Positions 16,929-30,500 of a stretch of DNA of 37,962 nt are shown in pieces. The notes beneath the pieces were generated by a model. The model searched no databases, was not told the origin of the DNA, and was given only the letters and a program-made list of their open reading frames with translations. The DNA is from a virus. Where the stretch lies: positions 1 to 37,962 of IMG/VR virus record IMGVR_UViG_3300020446_000029. One strand, 5' to 3'. Within the stretch, counting starts at the first letter, position 1, and every line of letters starts with the position of its first letter. Position numbers and translations under genes: made by a program.

Positions 16929-18524
16929 TTAGAACTCTAGTATGATTTTAATGTCCTCTTTTTGTCGGGAACTTCTTACAATTTCTGGTCTGTTATCCAT
17001 ATAAATGATTTGACCCGACCCTTTATTTATCTCTGAATCAGATAACCCCGCTTGGAATCTAGTCCCTAAATTAATAAGTTTAGAACCTGTTGGGTTAGTT
17101 GTTATACCTGTAAAATTAATTTGTATTGAACCTGAGAACCCAGATTCTTCTCCATTAATTACATTAGCATTAGTTGCACTTTCAAATTGATAAATTCTTC
17201 CAGATGTTGTTATACCAACATAGTCTGTATGATCATATGTTGTATTATTAAAATAAATTGACCTATCTCTAAAATATTTTAATACCTTAGTTTCCTTATC
17301 ATATGAAGTAACGTATCCTTTAGCAATTTTTCCTGCATTTGGAGAAACTGTAAGTTTTTGATTTATTTTTTCACCAATGATAGGTGCAGTGCTACCAGTT
17401 ACTGTATCCAATTTAACTGCTTGTAATGATGAAAAGGTACTATCTGTATAAATTTCATCACTATCAGATTTTGTTGGATTTTTTACAATACCTACTTGTG
17501 CAAATTTAGTATCTACTGGAAAATCTTTAGTAGAATCATCAAATCTTGAATAGATGATAACTTTATCAGTTCCCAATTCAGTGTAGACATCATCACCATG
17601 ACCTCTGCCAGGTGGAATGATAGGGATTAATTTTGCTTTACCAGTTGTTGGAACATTAGAATTGATAGTGTCCAAATCTACTATTCCATAAGTATATCCC
17701 TTTCCTCCAGCACTCACAGTTGCATTAGTTATTTTTCCACCTTCAACATCAATTCTTGCCTTTCCACCTGTGCCATCACCTAAGATATTTACCTCTTGCG
17801 ATAATCCATTTGAGTAATTTGTACCACTTTTTTCAATGTAAATATGCTTTATTTGATTTAAATTTATCTCTGAATTACCATTTTCCCTGACAGTTCTTAT
17901 CTGAGCATCTGTGGATGTAGACCAAGAATTTGGAACTGTTATAAACTCAGTAGAATCAAATTTAATAATATCACTTGGAGAAACTGTAAATAGATACTTC
18001 CACTTATAACCATCTCCACTATTACCTGCCTTTGAGGGTTCTAAATCTGTAAATGTAGGTTCATCTTGAGATACATTTCCCAATGGATTAGTTCCGTTAG
18101 AACCATTATCAATACAAATATAGACTTTAAATTCTGAATTGACAACATAATAATTTGCATCATATAATCTATTCGCTTTAGTTAGAGGACTTTGGTTTGT
18201 TGCACTATAATCATCTCTATAAATCTCATATCTATTACCCGAAACCCAATCTACTCTTCTTATTAGTCTTCTTATGTTTGCAGATGAAATTTTCTTTCCA
18301 AACATCATTGTGTCACCAACATGATTTCGATATGAAAAACTATCTGTGGGTGCAGGGGTATCTGTATCCCAATCGCTTGTTCTACCATATCCTACTAAAC
18401 CAGCGGCTCCAGTTGGATTTGTTAATCCTAAAAATACATAATATGAATTATTAGTATTCTCTACTGATTCCACAAAATTATTTGCATTCAATATTCTAAA
18501 TTGATCAGTAATAATTGCTGACAT
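16929..18524 (-). CDS. 8: Baseplate wedge subunit gp8
   Basis: A 531-residue protein (T4 gp8 has 334). The N-terminus MSAIITDQFRILNANNFVES, then NNSYYVFLGLTNPTGAAG, YVVNSEFKVYICIDNGSNGT and GDGYKWKYLFTVSPSDIIKF match what I know of gp8 in T4-like cyanophages. Two Gly-Tyr units (IEKSGTNYSNG near 221 and GGKGYTYGIVDLD near 270) account for part of the extra length. In T4, gp8 binds gp7 and gp10 in each of the six baseplate wedges. It lies between the gp7-position and DUF4815 genes, preserving T4 order, and has its own late promoter at 18550-18557. Confidence 0.88.
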   Translation of the reverse strand: MSAIITDQFRILNANNFVESVENTNNSYYVFLGLTNPTGAAGLVGYGRTSDWDTDTPAPTDSFSYRNHVGDTMMFGKKISSANIRRLIRRVDWVSGNRYEIYRDDYSATNQSPLTKANRLYDANYYVVNSEFKVYICIDNGSNGTNPLGNVSQDEPTFTDLEPSKAGNSGDGYKWKYLFTVSPSDIIKFDSTEFITVPNSWSTSTDAQIRTVRENGNSEINLNQIKHIYIEKSGTNYSNGLSQEVNILGDGTGGKARIDVEGGKITNATVSAGGKGYTYGIVDLDTINSNVPTTGKAKLIPIIPPGRGHGDDVYTELGTDKVIIYSRFDDSTKDFPVDTKFAQVGIVKNPTKSDSDEIYTDSTFSSLQAVKLDTVTGSTAPIIGEKINQKLTVSPNAGKIAKGYVTSYDKETKVLKYFRDRSIYFNNTTYDHTDYVGITTSGRIYQFESATNANVINGEESGFSGSIQINFTGITTNPTGSKLINLGTRFQAGLSDSEINKGSGQIIYMDNRPEIVRSSRQKEDIKIILEF

Positions 18525-18549
18525 TTGTACTATATCTTACTTTTCTTTC

Positions 18550-18557
18550 TATTTATA
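18550..18557 (-). promoter_or_regulatory. T4-type late promoter upstream of gp8
   Basis: The minus strand reads CTATAAATAG, containing an exact TATAAATA late -10 box. It is 25 nt upstream of the gp8 start codon, in the 46-nt gap after the giant gp7-position gene. The spacing resembles that of the other two boxes in this window (18 and 28 nt). Confidence 0.75.
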
Positions 18558-18570
18558 GTGGTTTGGTACA

Positions 18571-21500
18571 TCAACTTAAAACTGCTCTGATAGAACCGCT
18601 ATTTCTATGTCCTCTTTCTCCAAGATTGTCATAGCTCTTTCTTTGTATTGTTGGGAAGGTTGAAAGTCCAGAATCTATGGTTAAACCAGTAACTCCTATT
18701 GAAATAGGGTTTGATGAGCGTTTAACATCTACACCACTACTTGCACCATATAATCTACCCCAGTTTATAGTACCTAAACTTGTGGTTAATCCAATATTAG
18801 TAGGATCATAGAAACCTTCTTCATCAATACTGTCAACCCAACTATCTGTATTTGAATGTATTTTGCAAGTAATGGTTCCCTTTGCTCCACCTACAGAGTA
18901 ATCAACAGCATTAACAACATAAACATTATCAAGGAAAGTTGTTCCAATACCAACTACGTTATCATCATCCTGAATTACTGATGTTAAACCATTTCCTACC
19001 TTTGTATCTTTAATATAAACAGGATATCCAACATTTAGTATGTTTGCTACAGCATTTGTAAGTCCACCGTTACTATTTTTAGTTACAGCATGGAAATCAA
19101 ACCTTAGTCCACCAGTTACTTTCGTAATACCAGTAATGATACCTGTATATCCCTCAAAATTAGATATTCCTGTAATTTTTTCTGTATCAAATTTTGGTTC
19201 TTCTATAATAACTTGTGGTGGATTACTTTGTTGATCATATCCAAGTCCAGGATTTATTATTGTTATATCGGTCACTACACCATTAGTCACTGTAGCAGCA
19301 GCGGTAGCAGTAGTACCAATACCAACATATTTTTCAACACCAGATGGTGCTTCAATACCTATATCAACTACTCCAGTATATCCTGAACCACCACTTATTA
19401 TATTGATTGATGAAATAGTACCTCCAGCACCTATCGTAGCGGTTGCCTCTGCGACTTCGCCAATCTCACCAGATGTTATCAATGCATCTACTGAATCTGG
19501 AAGTAATGAGTTTCCATATTTACCTTCATAGAAGAATGCTTGAGCATCATCAACAAAAATACTATTACTTGCTTGAACACCTATTCCTGAACTCTCTGAA
19601 AGATCACCAATTATTTTTGATGTAGGATAAAGTTGAGGTTCAAGTATAGATCTTGATTTAGGAACTAATCTACCATTTATCTTTAAGTCATTCTTTTGCT
19701 TAGTCCATCTAATTGGTTTTTCATTTGTTTCATCAATACCCAATCCACTGTAAATATCAGTATCGACCAGATCAGTGTTAAGAATTTCTTTTACGATTCT
19801 TTCACTAGTTTGTGATGTTGATAATCCTGCTACCTTTTCACTCTTAAACACACGAACAGCATCACCAATCTTTATTGTTTCTGATACGTTTTCAATTTGT
19901 ACATCAATACCATCAATACCTTTATAGAAGTAAATATCCACATTATCATGATCATTAAGACCTGGTTGAGATTCACCACTAGGTGGTTCTGTAAATATGA
20001 ACGTTGTACCTCCTTGGAATTGATAAGCTTCACCAGGTTTCTGCAATACTCCATTTACAAAAATAAGTAATACTGCATCTAAATCGATTAATGCGGAACG
20101 AGGATCAGTTAATACTTTCTCAAAACTGAGTAATTCACCATTAAAGAATAATGGGAATCTTGTTCTAGTACCATCTTGAAGTATTTTAATACTATCAATC
20201 GCATCAATTTCACCAAATTGCCAAGCAGCAAATTTATCATTAAATATTTCAAGGACTTCTAATTCAAATTCTTGTATCGGTGCAGATAAATGTGCAGCAG
20301 TTACAAGACCTACAGGTTTGAATTTATCACCTTTTTTGAATGAATAACCTGATCTAGATATCTCGAAGTCTTTAATTCCAAATAAGGTAGAACCAATTCC
20401 AACGGATGTTGTCGCTGCACTCACACCAACGTTTAGAAGTAGATTTGCTCCTGTTTCTGTTGTTTCTCCAATACCTAATCTTGATATACCTACAACTTCT
20501 AGATTTTCATAAATTGGTTCTGGAATAATTATTTCAGGATTAACATAACTTGTTCCAGCAGATACGATATTAAATGCAAGAGTTCCTCCTACACCTACAG
20601 TTGCTTCTACAACAGCACCTGTACCACCGCCACCACCTTGACCTACAAATAGAGTAACTGTATCACTTGTTGTTGCAATAATCGCAGTTTGTATACCAGC
20701 AATAGGATCTGAATTAGGGAAACTTGTTTTAGATACTGAACGTGGATATGGATGGTCTGAGAAGAAATTATCCTTTGAACATTTAAATACTAAACCACCA
20801 GTATCAATACCAACTGTATCGGATGTAGTTAAATTATGATTAGGAATTGTAAGAAGAAGAGTACCTGTATGTGAAGTATAAATTGCATCAATCGCAGTAT
20901 ATGCTGCTCCATCAAAAGTTCCTTTTCTGATTGAACCTATACCAGCACTTACAAATTTGTGCTCGTATGCAATATCAGTAACACCAATCGAAACAGTACC
21001 ACCTCGATAACCAGAACCGAATGTTAGATCTTCATAGAATTCGTATGCATGACCACCACCTTGATACGTATGTGGTATTGTGCTGGCACCTGCTATTACC
21101 TCAAAACTTCTTTCAGAAACTATACCAACAACAAATAATGGTCTCTCGTGGTCTTGGAAAATAGTTGTTGTAACTCCAACATATCCACCACCACCAATTG
21201 TTTTTACTGAGTCAGCAGCAGCAGAAACAAATGTGTGAACATATTGATCACCTGGTGCCGATGCACCAACATTAACTCTAAATGTATTTACAGTTCTATT
21301 AGTTATTGTTAGATATTGACCAGCAGCGGGGTCTGTAGCACGAGGATAGCAATGAGTGGTATTATTACTATCTTTATCACAGGTAAAGCATATTGAACCT
21401 GTATCAAGAATAACAGCATCACCCACAACCAATCCATGATTTGGAATAGTTAATACTAATACTCCAGTAGCAGGATTGTATGTTGCATTTGTTGGAGTTC

Positions 21501-24500
21501 CTACCACTGTTTTAGGACATACAAATTCTAATCCCTTTAATTTGACTGAAGTAGGTCTATCTAATCCGAATCCGTGAACATCATTTGTTGTAACTGTAAT
21601 GATTCCACTTTGATTGTCATATACAGCGGTCTGAATACCTAGATTAAATCCAGATGATGTTCCAATACCAACAATTCCTGTCAATTCACCAGATGCATTT
21701 TTCTCAGGTCTTACCTTTGCACCAACTAATGGAGCGTATCCTAAACCTTCAGTTGAACCAAGAGAAACGATTAAACCACCTCTAGGTATCTGGTTTTGGT
21801 TAATGTCATCAGGAGATACGATAAATTGACCATTTTCTGATGTAATTCCAGTAAATCTAATTGATGATATTCCTGAAGTGGTATCTGCTAGTATTGCATA
21901 ATTATTACCAGAACTATTAGAAGTAAATGGTTTTTGGTATACCCCATTAATAAAGACAACTCCATTTCCAACTTCAATACCAGCTGAAGTATTTGCACCA
22001 CCAACTTTTAAGGTATAATTTGTTGTGAGACCTGTAAAGTTATCTGATATATCATCAAATAACATATTGGTTGTATAATCCTGTCTTGTAAATGTTCTTC
22101 CACTGAAATCAGCCTTTACAAATGGTAATTCAGTATTAGTTTTTCTAGAGCGAGTATTTCCTTTTGGAGGATCAATGAAATGAACTGTACTGTCTATTAT
22201 GTTAAATGATCCTCTATGAACTCTTACAATATCACCATTATTATGAGGTGTAGCACCAATTCCTAAAGCACCCCTCTGAACTCTAACTGTTGGAACTGTT
22301 GATAATCCTTCAGATATGTTTAACTGGTCATCTATTTTTCCACTTCCATCGGATGTACTTGAAAATCCGACTTCAATAATCTTCATAAATTCTTCGTTTA
22401 TCTTCAATACATCAGATGTAGCTATTGAACCAATACCACTTAACGAGAATTGTGTAGTTCCTGCTCCAATGTTAACAGACAATGTATGTGTCAATGAAGT
22501 AAAGTTAACAGGTTGTTGTACAACACCATCTAAACCTATAATTGTTTTAGATAATTTTTTGGTCATATTCAACTTATGAATATTACCAGAACCAACACCC
22601 GTGACAGTAATTGCAATACCTGATGCTATATCTTCTCTTGTTGGGAATAACTGGAATTGATCTTCAGTAAGTACTTTGGCAAAAACAGTAGATGGTAAAA
22701 TATCTGTTGTTATACCTGCATTGTTAACTGTCGAACCAATTGATATTGGAGTAGCTGCTACTCCTATGAAGGATGATTCGGGAGTATAAATCAATTCTTC
22801 ATTTGTATTAAAGAAATGATTAGATATAGTAAAAATACCTGTTGATTTTTCAAGTCCTACACCATCAGGATTGAATGTCTTTGTATAGATTGGAGTTCCT
22901 TGATATTTTAAGTCAAATTGTGTTTTATTTGCTCTTGCTCCTTCCAATCCATCATATGTTGCTAATAATACATCTTGTTCAACATTACCATACCTTAAAG
23001 TTGCTGGAATATTGCTGAAATCGGAGGATGTATAGAATACTTGGTTAAATGCCTGAACTTTAATTTCATCTGTAAACTCTGAATCAGGAACGAATTTAAG
23101 ATTAATATCATCTCCAGATATTACTGAAGTAAATGAACCGATACCAGAAGTGGAACCTAATGAGACATATGGATACTGAACAACTAAAACATCTTCAGCA
23201 TCCCTAATTGCTGTAACTTGATGTATTGCAGAAGTTTGTCCAGTTGATACTTTTATAAGAGATTTAATTGAACTATCAAGTGATTTATTGATAGTTGCAT
23301 ATGTGATATCTGAACCTGTTGCCTGATTAAATGTAGATTCTAATCTTGCACTTCTCTCTGCTTCAGGGGGTTGACCCTCAGATAAAAATCTATGTGTTCC
23401 TATTCCAGCAGTCGTTGTTCCCAAACCAACAATACTAGACTTAGAGTCTAAAATAGTTGACCTATTATTCTCAATCTGTAATTTAACTAAATTATTTTCT
23501 ACTCTAGCAGTAATTATTCCAACACTATTGGTTGTAATTCCTATAACATCGTCAGAATAAACCTGAGATAAAGTTGTGTTTGTGCCATCAAAATCAAGAA
23601 TTACTTCGTTATAGTTAATGTCTTTTGTTACAGAATCTTGAACAAAAATATTTGCTTGTAATCCATTAAATGTATCCTTATCAAATTCTACGATTGTAGT
23701 TGTATTAAAACCGATTGCAGCAGATGCAATACCCACATTTGCACTTATTAAATCAATACTTCCTATTACAGTTGTGCTAATTCCAGCAATATCAGTATCA
23801 TAGAATGTTTTTAATATTTTGATGTCATGATCTTTTATAAACTTCTCAACTGGATTGAATAATAGATTATTAGTAGATGCAGATTCTGTTTCAAAATCAC
23901 CAAGTTTAAGATTGCCATCAATGCTATCTAATCCAACTCCAGTTGAATCACTTGTTTTTTCAAGTAAAAATATTTGATCTTCTTTAGTTAATACAACTAT
24001 TTCACTTAATTGTGTGTCAAAAGTATCAGGATCAATTACTTGAATTAGATAATTAACAACTTTACCATTTATTTCGTCAATTATACTTGTATTAGCAGCA
24101 AAACCAACACTTGAAAATTCTCCACTTACATCATCGTGAATTAATACTCTATTAGAAATACACTTATTAAAATTAGTTAATTTTTTCTCTGAGAATATAA
24201 GAGACTTTGTTTTATTACCAAGACTATTATAATCTAAAACATAATCAAAATTATTGATTGCATCAACTCTGTTATCATCACTAACAACATCTAAAATGAG
24301 AGTTGATATTGATTTATCATTTTCTGTGTTAACACCAACTCTTACTTTTCTCTGTACAAAAGTATCAGCAAAATTTTTCAATCCTGCAGGGTGAACTATA
24401 CTGTTAACACTATTTGAGAACTTATCCCAAGTTATTGGACTCTTAACAGAATATGATAGGTTTTGATAATAATCATTATCAGGTGTAACTTGAATATCTT

Positions 24501-27500
24501 CGTTTAATTTTCCAGTATCATCTAACCAACCATATTCTTGACGATTAGAAAAATCAATCTCAAATCTACCTAAATTTGGTTTGAGTTGGACGATTTCAGC
24601 AGAAACACCTGTTGTTTGACCAGTAATTCTATCGCCTTTATTAACTGCATCTAAACCATCTAATTTTATAAAATCATCTCTTGTTTCAACAATCTTTAAA
24701 TCTGTTTTTTCACCATTTAATATTATTGGTTCATTCTGCTGGAAAACTCCTCTTTCTTGAACTGGAATTAATTCAGGGTAATTCTTTTTATTGACTATCG
24801 TTGCATAACCAGATTGGAATGTTTTGGCAATACCAGGATTTGTAGTTACACCAGCAACGCTAAATTTTAAAACTGTATTACTTCCAGGTATGTATTCTAT
24901 AACCTTAAAGAAAGAAAAATTATGATTTTCTGAATTAAATCCTTCACCTAATACTTCACCAACTACATTTCCACCTTGTACAGTAAGACCTCCAGCTTCA
25001 CCAACTCTTTGAATTCCTTCAACATATATGTCATCTCCAACTCCAAATGGTTGAGGATCAACAAATCCATTAAATGGTGTTTGTAAGAAACAAGTAACTA
25101 ATCCACCAGAACTAGTTTGCATTGAATTAATACCAATTCCATTTGAGTTATTAGTTGCAAATATTTGATGCTGAACTGAGTCGAGTCCATTTAATGGTGC
25201 AACTAAGTCAACAGCTGCTATGGTTTGATTAGGAACATCTGCAGATAATGATGCTGTATCAACAATTTCATTTGAGACTGGATTAAAAAGTACTAAATTA
25301 GGAGGTGTTGTATAATCAGATCCACCACTAACTATATCGATAGTAGTTACTGTATCTAAGTTGTCAACATTTAAGATAGATGGTATAAAAACTTCTGGTT
25401 GTAAAGTTTTATCTGCAGAATACTCATACCCTATATCAAGCACTCTAACATTTTCTATTTTACCTATATTGTTTGATATAGCAACTAAATTAGCATTCAC
25501 ACCCTCTGTGGATTTGACTTCTTTAAATAAAGGTAATTTTTTATAGTTAAATCCTTTAGATAGAATTTTTAATTTTTTAATTCCACCTTTTACATTCTTT
25601 GATTTTGTTGAATACTCAATTTTTTCACAATCATTTTCATTATAATTTAAAAATTCTGGAAGTCTTGGTGAGAAATTGAATGTTTCAGATGTAACACCAG
25701 ATATTTTGTATTCACCATTATAAACACTGTCTAAGAAAATAATTTGTGAGTAATTCTGCACTTCATTATCTGCAGTGCTTATATAACCACCTTTAGTAAT
25801 ACCATAATATAGCACAGTTGGTGTTGATGTAGTAGGTTGTAAAGTTAATGAGGCATCTACAATACCGCCTGTTTCTGTTCCAATACCAACTGTACCTGCT
25901 GTTCCAACATTAAATAAACTTGAATCTTGAGAACTATAAAACTCATTTTCACCATTACCATAAAAAATCTTAAAGTCAAATCCTGCGAGAGTTGTTGTAG
26001 ATAATCCAAATTTAACTTTTGAATTTTTATATACCTTGATTTGTGGGTTTATAGGTGCGATGCTTTGCTTACTTCCACCACTATTATTTGTTAGTTCAAT
26101 TAATCTTATTGGATTTGCTGATAAATCATTAAATGTCTCTGCTAATTGGAAAAATCGACTATTAACTTTATAAACAAAATATGAACCTGTACCTAAACCA
26201 GCATTACCATCATAAAATACTTTATCACCAGTGTTAAAACCGTGATTTTCAATGTTTATTCTATTAGTCTCTACATTTGTATTTGTAAATTCTATTGGAT
26301 TGATCAATAATTTCTCATATTCAGAATTATAATTTACTTCAATAGGAGTTGTAGTTCCTATTCCAACAGTATGATTAGGAACAACATTTATGGATACAAT
26401 ATCATTATTCTGCAGATCATGAGTGGTTGTACCAGCAGTAGCAACATTAACAGTTAAAGTACTAACAATTTTATCAATATCACCTGTAACTTGTTCAAAT
26501 TGTGATGATAAATTGTAGAGATGTGTGTTAATACCTGTAACAGAACTTGCATTTGACTTAAAATATAATCCTTCGCTGGTACTACCGATACCTACTGTCG
26601 AAAGACCAATATAGTTTTCACTTTTCTTGATAACAAATAAATCTATTGAAGTATCATTTGAGTCAAATGGTATTGAAAAATTGCCATTTGTGTCATTCGG
26701 GTCATCAGTAGTTGCAACATTTATTTGTCTATTAGAAACTGCAGGAACATTAAGTTTTACTTTTTGTCCAGTGATAAACGGATGATTTGGTAGATAAATT
26801 TGTCTGTTAGGTATTGATATTGATTTTACAGTTTCACCGATTACGTAATTTGATGATATTGCCTGACCATTAGTACCTACTCCTATTGATTGTGGAGCGT
26901 TGAAATATATTACATCATTTGCTTGTGAATCAAATTTTCTGGTTTTAACAGGTATAGATACTTGATTATTCAATAAATCAACATTAGAACCAAATGTATG
27001 TGCGATTCCAACATTTCTGAAAACACGAATTATCTTTTGCTGTTTATATACATTTAATACTGATGCAATTTCATCATTTGGAGTATTACCAGAACCAATC
27101 CTTATAGAATTTCCAATTGATACGTTGTCTGGTAATTTATTGACAAAAATATCTTCAATACCAAGATTTCCAACAGTCACAGCACTCATTGATTTGCCCA
27201 ATGAAACACGAGAAGTAGAAACACCCACAGAGAATGAATCTGTTAAATTTTGGATTGATGTACTTAAACCTGAAACAAAAACATAATCCTGATCATTTAA
27301 TTCAATATATGTTGATATACCTGCTTTAACTGAACCATCTTCTGACCAAGTGAATACTAAATCCTCAAATCTATCCAATTTAGTGTTTATACTAGAAACT
27401 CCATAACCAACTATTTCGCTTACCTCTGCACTAAATCCTGTGCCATTTGTATTAGTATTGTCAAAAGAAGTAAGATCACCTACTCTATAATCTGTTCCTG

Positions 27501-30500
27501 CATTTAAAATTGTTAAACTTTCAATCTCACCCTTAGATACTGATTGTACTTCAGTTATTTGTCTAATAACTTCATTAGACTCTGTAAGAAAATCATTATC
27601 AGCAAATTTTTCACCAACATTATATGGATAAGTATTTCTTACTAAATTAGAATCATTAAAATTGAAATTATGATCTAATTTTAGATTTTCTTGAATTAAA
27701 GGTAATCTAAATGTTTTTCCTATAAAATAGGGATATAATCCAACTATTTTACCATTTGTATTTTTCTCTACAGTTGCAAAGTAAGCATATATTCCATTTG
27801 GAAAATCAGGTGTCTTACAAAATCTTCCATTATGAATATCCAAGTCTCCTGAATTATCAAATGTATAATCATCAATAAAGAATCCTGCATCAAATCCTGT
27901 AGGTCTATTTTCAACCTTTGTTAGATCTTTATTATATGAGGGTTTCAATAATACAATATTTGAGCTTATATTTTCTGGATCTGAATATCCAAATGGACCA
28001 TAGATTGGATTGCCATCATATGCCCAACCTATAATTGATGAGTGCTTTGTTGGTTTATCAAAATCACCATTACTTAAAACATCAAAAGTGTCAGATTCTA
28101 AATTTTCTAGTAAAGTCTGATTAATACCGATTATATTATAACTTAAATAATCACTTCTTGGAACTAATATTGAATCACCTTCTCTAAATTGTTCGTTCAG
28201 TTGTAAAGTTCTCACTGAAGTATCAAATACGCCCCTTACACCTCTAGGTACAACATCTGCAGAAGTGCTTGCTGCTGTGTATCCTATACCGCTGCTAATG
28301 ACTATAGCATCTACTAGTTTACCATCTTCTATAACAGGTCTTACAATGGCACCTACGCCCTCTCCTGTTGATGATACTATTATCTCTGGTGATGAATTAT
28401 ATTGCTGACCTTGATCTGCTACTACTACATCTACTACTTTACCATTTTCTATAATAGGAGTGACTGACGCAAATCTTCCAGACTGTATGGTTACATTTGG
28501 ATTTGATACGTTATTTAATATTTTAGAACCATAATCTGTTCCTTTTTCATATAAGTAAACATCAGTAAACGAACCTGTGACAACTGGAGTAATGTTAAAT
28601 GTACCTGTTACGCTACCGTTGTATATAACTTCAATATTTACTTTTATATCAGGATATTTAAATGTTTGATAACCTGTTCCAGTTGATTCTAACTTAACAA
28701 ATTTACCTCTATCAAAGTCAGATGTAGATGTTCCACCAACTCCTGCATTTGCTAATTTGAATGAATTATCATTAACTTTCATCACATAATATGATGATGC
28801 GGTTGTCAATCCCTGTATTGACTGTGGCATTGTTGAACCAATGCCGACCATAGGTGAATAATTAATCAAATCACCGTGCTTAAATCCGTGATTCTCAAAA
28901 TTGATAGTGTCATATGAAGTAGATATTCCAGTTGGTCTAACAATCAAATTACGATATTCATATCCACTACCAGAATTTTTAACCTTAATATTGTTTATTG
29001 TATTTTTTGTCTCTGTTCTAAAAACATGAATTCCTGCTGCTGCAGTATCGGTTGACAAACCTACAGTATTAATACCAGTTAAAGCATCGTTCTGAGTATT
29101 GTAAATCGTAACTGTTGTGGGATTAACATATCTTACATAATATGGATCTCCATTTGCTAGTGCTCCAGTTATTTGATTTGTATTGTCAAAGGCAGATCCA
29201 ATTCCAATTGGAGCATTACCCATACTCTGATAGTAAACTATTTGACCATTTTCTAAGTTATGTTCCTTAGAGAATGTAATTGTCTCATTTTCAATATCGA
29301 TACCACCACCAAAATCTATATCTCTACTATCAAAACTTAATTCTCTGAATCTGGCACCTGTAACTGCCTCTAATTCACAACCATTTCCATTTCCACCAGT
29401 TAATGATACACTTTTTACGGATTTAACATCAAATTCTTGTGGGTCAATATAGACCTCTTTAACTGAACCAGTAATTACTGGTTCTGCAAGTGCTGTACTA
29501 CCTAAACCTGCCTCAATTATTAATTTTGGTGGATTAATAATATCATAACCATCACCACCATTTATTAAATTAATACTTGATAAACTTCCATAACTAATAA
29601 AATCTTCTGAAACTGGAGATCTAACTTCAACACCATTCTTTAGTATACCGATATCAGTTATATTTTCATCACCTGCTGATGGGTTAAACAAACTTTGTGA
29701 TAAAGGAATTCTTCTCAGTATTTTATTTGCACTTATCTTCTTACCATGTTGTCTTAGCAAAGTAAATGTATGTAAATCTTTTTCTGAAACACCTAAACCA
29801 ACCTGTATTGTACTAGCTGTTCCAATTTGTGCTCTGGAGGAGTATAGTGCTAATTTAGTAATATTTGATCCAGAAGTCGCAGGTTGTGGATCAACATAAT
29901 AAATGGTACCATCACTTAGACCTGGTGCAACCTCTGTTGGTAGATTATTAGTGGAGTTAGGGTCTTTAATTGAATTATAAACAACAGCATCTCCCTGTAT
30001 AAATTTAATATCTCTATTAATATCGAAATGAAATTCTATAAAATTGTATAATCCAGTTACAATATCTTGACTATCTCTGTCAAATGAGAATTTATTGCTA
30101 GTATTTGCAATACCTACTAATGTTTCTTGTATTATATTATCAGTTATATCAAAATCAGGAAGTGAGTTAGATGCAACATATCCATCAGTATCACCATCAG
30201 TATATACATTAAGTACATTTGAGATAATATTTTCATTTCCTTCCCTTATGTCAAAGTTTGAACTTGTTGCCTTTTCAACCACTCTACGAATATCATAATC
30301 TTGTCCCTGAACTGGAGTAAATCCTAAGTTTGTAACTGTTATTTGATTTAAATTACTATCTACACTTGCAACATTGAATGTGCCATCAACAACTTGTTGA
30401 CCCCTTCTAAGAACCTGAAATTCATCGCCAACTTTAATAGATGACTTATCAATTAAAGTATCTAATTGAATAGAAGCACCACCACCAGATCCTAAAATAT

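Noticed and set aside
17019-17030. TTATTTATC near the gp8 C-terminus resembling a late promoter on the minus strand
   Set aside because: It reads GATAAATAA, not TATAAATA, and lies inside the gp8 coding region with no gene start at the right distance.
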